DNA from: Actinidia chinensis | Taxonomy: Eukaryota; Streptophyta; Magnoliopsida; Ericales; Actinidiaceae | Length of the DNA: 20,000 nucleotides | NCBI GenBank assembly: GCA_009663005.1 | Contig: CM018913.1 | Span: forward strand, 777,421-797,420 | Reading direction: 5' to 3' | Shown: positions 14,217 through 20,000 of the stretch, piece by piece | Position numbering within the stretch: the first letter of the stretch is position 1 | Layout: each line of letters opens with the position of its first letter | The notes under the pieces: model-generated | What the model saw: only the letters and a program-made list of their open reading frames with translations | What the model was told of the DNA's origin: nothing | Database searches by the model: none | Made by a program: the position numbers and the translations under genes

Positions 14217-14784
14217 TATATTACTTGTATTGATGTGAATTCTTTGTATTTATAATTAATGGTCATAATCAAAGATATTCCTATAGAATTGACTAAATCA
14301 ATAATTTCATGCACCCATTATGGAGGAATAAAACATTTTCATATTGTGTTTGTAAACTTCTTCTTATTTTCATGAAATCTAAAATATACTTTCTTAAGGT
14401 TGTGTTTAGATCTTGAATTTGTGGAGGGATAAAAAAAAAATGAAAAATATAGAAAAAGAAAAACAAGTAAAATAATTTTTTTTTTTTGAGTTGAGTTGGA
14501 AAATTTAGAATAAAATGAAAATATATTTGTCAACAATTTTCAGTATGTTAACTTTGGTACCAATAAAAAATAAATATGAGTGCCATCATTCCCTTCCATT
14601 TTTTCTTTTGGTAGATGAATATTCAATGTCCAAATATTTCATATTTATGTTTTTGGCTATCTTTAAAGAGAAAAATGCTATATTGCATATCTTAATTAAC
14701 TTTTCGAATCACAAATATATATTTCTCGTAATGGTTGCAACTTGCAACTTGCAGTTTTTTTTTTGTTCAGTGTCCCTGTCCAAT
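14217..14784. other. AT-rich intergenic DNA with a half MITE
   Basis: Beyond the end of the duplicated segment. A Tourist-like left end, TAA then GGTTGTGTTTAG, starts at 14398 with GAATTTGTGGAGG following, but no matching right end is seen. Open frames across 14339-14889 are low-complexity and not credible. Confidence 0.4.
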
Positions 14785-14867
14785 CTAGTTGGGTCCAAGA
14801 GAGCCCAGTCTAATTGGGTTCGAGAGATCGAGAGATTAAGGCAGTCTAATTGTGTTCGAGAGATTAA
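14785..14867. repeat. Short degenerate tandem repeats next to a MITE
   Basis: Three copies of a CARTCTARTTGGGTTCGAGAG-like motif at about 14785, 14808 and 14842, the last two each followed by GAGATTAAGGC. The adjacent MITE begins at the last TAA. Confidence 0.6.
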
Positions 14868-14996
14868 GGCTTCGTTTGATAATACTTAAAAGCCAAGTTT
14901 TTTTAAACTTGCTATCATAAATGCCAAGTTTTTTTGTTTTTTTGCTTTACTTTAGCTAAAACTAAGCAAAAAAGCAAAAATAAAAAATAAAAAAGC

Positions 14997-15029
<33 letters not shown>

Positions 15030-15074
15030 AAAAAAGTCAAAAAAAAGTAAAAAAAACTGGTGCCAAACGGAGCC
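14868..15074. mobile_element. MITE with TAA target duplication and internal hairpins
   Basis: 207 bp flanked by TAA (14865-14867 and 15075-15077). Ends GGCTTCGTTTGA and CCAAACGGAGCC are inverted. The interior holds a perfect 13-bp stem (15008-15020 with 15026-15038, 5-base loop) and a second stem near 14936-14976. No coding. TAA duplication fits PIF/Harbinger (Tourist-like), a different subfamily from the GGTTGTG group. Confidence 0.65.
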
Positions 15075-15169
15075 TAATATGAAGTCTTGAAGTTAACAGT
15101 CAGATGAACTTCCAATAACACTAAAGAGACCCAAATTGGAAAACCTTTGAATATAAAAGAAGGTATTTT

Positions 15170-15424
15170 ACCAGCTAGGCTTAGGGTTCTTGCAAGTTGC
15201 AGTTGTGAGACTTATCTAAATTTCTTGGTCTCAGTTACTGTACCACTTAATTAACTTTTCACAAACAACTATTATAACTTGCTAATTAGATGCATGCATG
15301 GTGAGCTTTCAACTATATAAGCGAAGAGTTTTTACATAAGTCTCACAGCTGCAACTTGCAAGAACCCTTAAGCCTAGCTGGTCATGCATGGTGAGTTTTC
15401 AACTATATAAGCGATGTGTTTTTG
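15170..15424. repeat. 48-bp inverted repeat coupled to a 42-bp direct repeat
   Basis: Inverted arms at about 15170-15218 and 15335-15382 share ACCAGCTAGGCTTA and GGGTTCTTGCAAGTTGCAG. A direct repeat, CATGCATGGTGAGYTTTCAA and onward, occurs at about 15294-15334 and 15383-15424, so the right arm is sandwiched between the direct copies. Non-coding. Confidence 0.75.
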
Positions 15425-15457
15425 AATATTTCACGAACTGTTGGTGATCTTAGACTA

Positions 15458-15845
15458 GCCAAACTAAGCCTTTGTACCAATTATTCGGGGTCAACTACGT
15501 GAATTTTTTTATATCATTGAACTTTGTCGATGGCCCCAAATGTTGCCTGAGATTCAATCTAACCATATTTTTTTTTACTATCACATTTAATGTTAAATTC
15601 AGTATACCACTCCCTCTAATGATATCATTACTAATAACCATTTCGCTTCACCTTACTACTGCATCAATAAGTTTATGACATATACATCCGAACCATCTAA
15701 ACTTATTCTCTCTTATCTTATCCTCAATTGGTGAAATCTCTATCATGTCACGAATGGTAGAATTCTTAATTTTATCATTCCTAGTCTTTCTGCACATCCA
15801 TCTCAATATTCTTATCTTAGCTACACTAATTTTAGTCACATGTTA
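15458..15845 (-). mobile_element. 5'-truncated LINE (non-LTR retrotransposon) fragment
   Basis: A minus-strand frame at 15839-15648 encodes 63 residues with the signature of the C-terminal end of plant LINE reverse transcriptases: ILRWMCRKTRNDKI, then SPIEDKIRENKFRWFG, then IDAVVR. The 3' tail, minus strand, reads on through GACCCCGAATAATTGGTACA to about 15460. The body is bracketed by a 14-bp target duplication, GTGATCTTAGACTA (15444-15457) and GTGTTCTTAGACTA (15846-15859). Upstream RT and endonuclease domains are absent, so it is dead. Confidence 0.8.
15648..15839 (-). pseudogene. LINE reverse transcriptase C-terminal fragment
   Basis: 63 codons ending in a stop, lacking the catalytic FADD-type polymerase core and all N-terminal domains. 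Only the conserved tail after the RT domain remains. The initial Met is incidental, six bases from the insertion junction. Confidence 0.75.
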
Positions 15846-16265
15846 GTGTTCTTAGACTATTTTTTTTATTTCCATTTGGAGATAAAAAGAAAAAAGGGTT
15901 TGAAGTTTCAATAAAAGCAATTATTGTATAATAATGTGACAAGCTCAAGGTAAAAAGAATGGCTTGATTTTGACAACGCAGCAGAGTTCTTGGTAGTTTA
16001 CAATTAAAATAGGAAATTTACGCAAATGTTGAAATTAGTAAGTTTAAATTATCTGAAATATTAAAAGCATATGATTTTATAAGTTTTATAATCAAAAGTT
16101 GACTAATAATTATAATAGAGATGTTTATGCAGATGAAAGTACTCTTATTTGTAATTATAATTATATTTATTACAAACTGTCCAATCAAAAGACACCAACG
16201 TATACAATGACCAACATTATTTCCGTCACAAGATTCTTTAAAAAAGTTTACTCTCAACGCTACCA

Positions 16266-16321
16266 CAATTGCCGCCATCTAATTACGTTCATTCAATTGC
16301 CGCCATCTAATTACGTTCATT
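16266..16321. repeat. Perfect 2 x 28-bp tandem duplication
   Basis: Two identical adjacent copies (16266-16293, 16294-16321), each beginning CAATTGCCGCCATCTAATTA. 28 bp is not a multiple of three and no gene is present. Confidence 0.97.
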
Positions 16322-18203
16322 GCCTCTCTTCTGCTACCGGGCAAATAAATCTCCGTATTTAAATTTTTTTATTAAAAATTAAGAAGGAGAAATAAATGGA
16401 AAGTACTTGCAGCTTAGTTACTCGATTTGAATATCATACTTCATAACCGAAAGGGACCCATCCACTTAGGCTAATTCCTGGGTCTTAATCACAATAACAT
16501 GCGTTAGCCACACAATCATGACTTGCTGATTGATGCATGGATGTTGAGTTTTCAACAATTTGATCTGTTTGACAGATATTGAAGTACTGTAGATTTGATT
16601 GCCTCACCATTGTTGTCTGCTAGTGTAACAATTGTCATGCATGTGTAGATATATACTTCTTTGTCTATCTTCTTATCTAGCACATGGATTAATCTTATTC
16701 TTTGAATTGTATTTCATCATGACCAGCTATTGGTATTTCCATTTGGGGACAAAAAAAAAAGTTTGAAATTTCAATGATATGTATCAATTATAGTATAATA
16801 GTGTATATGTCTTTGTTTGTGGATTAAGAGTATTCACATGGATCAAGGTGAAAGAATGTCTTGATGTTTACAATGGAGCCTAGTTTTTGAGGATCTGCAA
16901 ATTAAAACTAAGGGTAAATTATGTTAATGGTCCGTAAATTATTTACTTTGTGCTACTTTCGTCTTTAATATATTAATTTTTTCAGTTTCGTTTATTAAGA
17001 ACATATGCACATATGTATAATTGGTCGGGATATATGCGCCAACATATATATTGTTGACAATGATGCTACGTTGCCTAAACTTGTGTTCATCTTTTGTACT
17101 TCTCAATTGATATTAATAAATATTTCTTTTTTTATCTAGAATTTTATCATTTTCTTTCACCATGTATCAAATTGGATGTTATGTGGTCATTTACTAATTA
17201 TAAATATTAATCATGTACCTTCTAAGGTTTTCTTTATTATAAAAGGCCTTAAAGAGGTTACTATCTAATCAATGCATGACAAGGAGTAAAAAGGTAACCC
17301 AACGAAAAGCTTTAAAGTATATCCAAACGTTAATTAATTATACATGTTTTAATATACTTTTACAAATATTAATACCATTTTTACACAAATTAATACACTT
17401 TTTATTAATTGGGTGGTTATCATAATTTTCCTTTTAAATATTAAAAATTAGAGTTGGGGAAAGAATTGTGAGACTCGATTTTGGTATCTTGATAAAAGAG
17501 CGGGTGCCACCCACACACTTAGGCTAATAATTTCTTGGTATCAATGACAATAACAATTGACTTATCCAAACAACAATGACAAGCAAATTAATGCTAATTT
17601 GAAAATTGAATGATATTTTTGGTTTCAACTGTATAAGCTGTTGATTGATATTGAATATTTGACTATACTTAAACTTCGTTGTCTACTAGCTCGTTGAAAG
17701 GTAGTTGGCGTGTGGATATCTCCTGTCATCTGCTTAATTATTAGTTAGTGTGAGATGATATAATATCTTGCTTCACTCTCGGAGTTTGAACAAGCATCAT
17801 TTTCTGACTGTTGCTTCATAATAAGTTCGGTCAGTCCTCACCATTGCTGTTTTGCAGTCTCGTCCGAACAACGTCAAGCCATCGAAAACCGCTAGTTAGC
17901 CAATATTTTAGTCTACGATCGATTTTCTCTCATCCCCATAACTTCAGATAGTATAGATGGATTCATCACACACTTTGGATTACTATATTTCACCAATTAT
18001 TGGTGACCTTAGACTGTTTGTTGCCTTTCAATTTGGAGACAAAAATGAAAATTTTCCATGAAGTTTCATTGTAACCAAACTATATGCTAAAATAATGTGT
18101 CTGCTTTGACAATATTGGGTTAAGAATTGTCATACAATGACTTGATTTATTCAATAAATTCCTTAGTAGTCTAAAAATTAAAATATGGAAAATGATATTC
18201 TTA

Positions 18204-18340
18204 GGCTGTGTTTGGATCAAAAGTTTAGTGTGGGAAAAATGAAAAAAATAGGTGATCCAATGATCTCGAACGATCTGATCGTCTAACTTTTTTAATTCCA
18301 TTTCTTTTTCCTTAGCCAAATTCTTGATACTAGTACAACC
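18204..18340. mobile_element. Tourist/PIF-Harbinger-like MITE
   Basis: 137 bp flanked by TTA (18201-18203 and 18341-18343). Left end GGCTGTGTTTGGATCAA; right end TTGATACTAGTACAACC, its imperfect inverse. An open frame across it is incidental. Confidence 0.7.
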
Positions 18341-18343
18341 TTA

Positions 18344-18858
18344 TAGAATATATTTTAAACACTGAAGAATCAGGCCACAATGATATTTTAAGAAATAACA
18401 GTTATTTTGATAATCGTTTGGTTTGAAAGTGAAATGTCCTCATTTGCACATAGTTTCCGGTTTAACTATTAATGTCTCCAGTGCTATCATAAATATCAAA
18501 GGAATCATATATTATTTACCAACTTCGTCAAAATATTCGGCAAAAGTTTGTCATCTTTTTCCCTATTTTGAATATGTATAGACAATTTGATTACTAATTT
18601 TCTAACTATATTAAAATAATGCCATGACTTGGTGAAGGATGGACTGACTATAGCTTAGCAATTGAGAGTCAGTTTAGAAATTATTTTTTTAAAGGCAAAA
18701 GAAATTTATTAATCATAGATAAATTAATATTGGAAAAATGAGAATAAGAAAATAATTAGCTTCATTTCTAGAAAAATATAACCCAACTACGTTGACACAT
18801 ACCACACTGGCCAATCATATGGTTTCCTATCAAGATTTATGTAACAGCATAATCAAGA
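18344..18858. other. Intergenic DNA, nothing recognised
   Basis: AT-rich, no repeat match in the window and no credible open frame on either strand. Confidence 0.5.
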
Positions 18859-18863
18859 GTATC

Positions 18864-19195
18864 TGTTAGGTTAGGGGCCAAATAATTTACCCTTGTAAGC
18901 TCTACGGACTAATCGCTGATAGTGAACTAACGGCCACAAGCACAAGTTTAAGTACAAAAGCCAAAGCATTCCCTATCACCAATTGGTTTTAGGAAAAATG
19001 GTGGAAGCTGTGACTAACAAGTTGTATAAGAGCCAAGGTCCCGTGTTCAAGTCACCGACGGCGGTTCCTTGTAACTTCTGCAGACTAATCGCTGACAGTG
19101 GATTAATCGCCATGAACACAAGTTTAAGTATAAAAGCCAAAACATTCCATAGCACCAATTGATTTTAGCAGAAATGGTGGAAGCCGAGACTAACA
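18864..19195 (+). mobile_element. TRIM-like miniature LTR retrotransposon (internally deleted)
   Basis: LTR 1 at 18864-19019 (156 bp) begins TGTTAG and ends CTAACA. Two bases later TTGTATAAGAGC (19022-19033) matches the plant initiator-tRNA-Met primer-binding site TGGTATCAGAGC at 10 of 12 positions. A second LTR, missing its first 27 bp, spans 19067-19195 and also ends CTAACA. Flanks GTATC (18859-18863) and ATATC (19196-19200) fit a 5-bp target duplication with one change. No coding sequence or clear polypurine tract; only 47 bp separate the repeats, so most of the internal part is gone. Confidence 0.7.
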
Positions 19196-19278
19196 ATATC
19201 TTTTGTAGAAGTTTCAATAGTATAGCCACTTGCTTATATTGACATATCAACTATATGCATTATGTTTTGATTCATTAA

Positions 19279-19387
19279 CGTTATATTTGGATCAAGAATT
19301 TGTGGAGAAAAAATAAAAAAAATAATTTATGGAATCGTTTTATTATCTTTCTTTTTCCTCCACCAAAACCGTAATTCAAACACAACC
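19279..19387. mobile_element. Tourist/PIF-Harbinger-like MITE
   Basis: 109 bp flanked by TAA (19276-19278 and 19388-19390). Left end CGTTATATTTGGATCAAG, right end TTCAAACACAACC; interior GAATTTGTGGAG and CTTTTTCCTCCACCA are inverted counterparts. Same family as 2849-2995 and 18204-18340. Confidence 0.7.
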
Positions 19388-19390
19388 TAA

Positions 19391-20000
19391 AGTATGGAGA
19401 AAAGAAATCCTTGATTTCTTTTCTCTTTCATTTTTGCCACAAGGTATGAGGGGATTGGGGAAGGGGCTGGAGAAACTGCAATTGCAACTATAAGCGCACG
19501 AGACCCGAACCCAAACAACATACCTGCTAACGAACTCCTCAACCACTTATCCAATACCTTAATTAATCGATTAAATTGTCAATAATTCTGTTGTAACCAA
19601 AACAAACAAAGGAAGAGAAGGTTCTATTCTCTTTTGTGAATCACGCATGAAGTAGTTGTGGGATGTCTTTTATTTTTTTTGCCACAAGGTTGAATTTTTG
19701 CTAGTTGTAATACTAGAAAAGTGTGAGTACTTTCTGAACCTTTCATGTATTTATCTATCACTGTAAGTTTGTAACTTTGATTTCTTTACTTTTTAATGAA
19801 GTTTTTATTTTGCCGATACAAAAAAAAACTTTTACATAGGCAGACGGACCAAGACCGAGAGGCCGAAGACCTGAAGCCAGAATTTGAGAGTATTTAATGT
19901 ATTTTTCGGATTAGAATGTTGGGTAAGAGAGACGAAGTCGGTAATCTAAGAGAGTATTTAACATTGATAGCTAGTTACAGACACGCATGATACATGATTT
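19391..20000. other. Intergenic DNA with a possible retro-derived 3' end
   Basis: No gene recognised. A stretch ending TTTTTAATGAAGTTTTTATT then TTGCCGATAC and nine A residues (about 19818-19828) looks like the processed 3' end of a retroposed transcript. AGAGAGTATTTAA-like motifs near 19886 and 19950 are a minor direct repeat. Confidence 0.25.

Larger units (their letters stand above)
15220..18190. repeat. Three diverged tandem copies of a non-coding unit
   Basis: Copies at about 15220-16020, 16430-16920 and 17475-18190 keep the same order of landmarks: CACTTAGGCTAAT (16465, 17515), GATGCATGGATGTTGAGTTTTC or variants (15292, 16532, weaker near 17600), TTTCCATTTGGAGACAAA or variants (15870, 16736, 18027), TTTGAAGTTTCAAT (15899, 16763, 18059) and a GGCTTGATTTTGACAA-like end. 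The first copy is interrupted by a LINE fragment. No open frame is shared among copies. The rest of 15220-18190 shows no gene. Confidence 0.6.

Noticed and set aside
14515..14889. 124-codon plus-strand frame
   Set aside because: AT-driven hydrophobic composition, ends in the short tandem array and the MITE border, no known domain.
18976..19250. Two overlapping minus-strand frames of 60 and 67 codons
   Set aside because: They lie in the LTRs of the TRIM-like element; their similarity to each other comes from the LTR repeat, not from coding.

Overview
The window looks like nuclear DNA of a flowering plant, most likely a eudicot. The genes have introns with GT-AG borders, the non-coding DNA is very AT-rich, and there are many plant-type transposon remnants. 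The only intact protein-coding content I can support is two class III (secretory, plant-type) haem peroxidase genes, both on the minus strand. I cannot name the species.

Layout. Gene A (1-2061, minus) has four exons and runs off the left edge; 253 codons are in the window and roughly the last 65 are missing. Gene B (9156-11372, minus) is complete: four exons encoding 315 residues. Both have a signal peptide, the distal Arg/His motif, the proximal His motif, the eight conserved cysteines (the last Cys of A lies off-window) and intron phases 0, 0, 1 at the classical peroxidase positions. They belong to a tandem duplication with a period of about 9.2-9.3 kb. Homology is patchy but collinear through the introns, promoters and some 3 kb of upstream DNA (A side to about 5025, B side to about 14216). 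Transposon insertions present on only one side date from after the duplication.

Between the genes (5036-9128) lie an LTR-like stretch, a degenerate three-copy repeat, a 123-bp tandem repeat and a 0.73-kb inverted-repeat element. To the right of B's flank (14.2-20 kb) I see no gene. That region holds a three-copy diverged non-coding tandem repeat (15.2-18.2 kb) with a 5'-truncated LINE in its first copy, several MITEs with 3-bp TAA/TTA target duplications, and a small TRIM-like LTR element (18864-19195) with a degenerate primer-binding site.

How it works together. The pair is a typical local peroxidase cluster: secreted enzymes that use H2O2 to oxidise phenolics in the cell wall or apoplast. 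The most notable genetic signal is exon 3 with its flanking intron ends, which is about 98% identical between A and B while exons 1, 2 and 4 encode proteins only about 70-85% identical. This points to ectopic gene conversion. I found no CRISPR array, rRNA, tRNA or multi-gene novel system.
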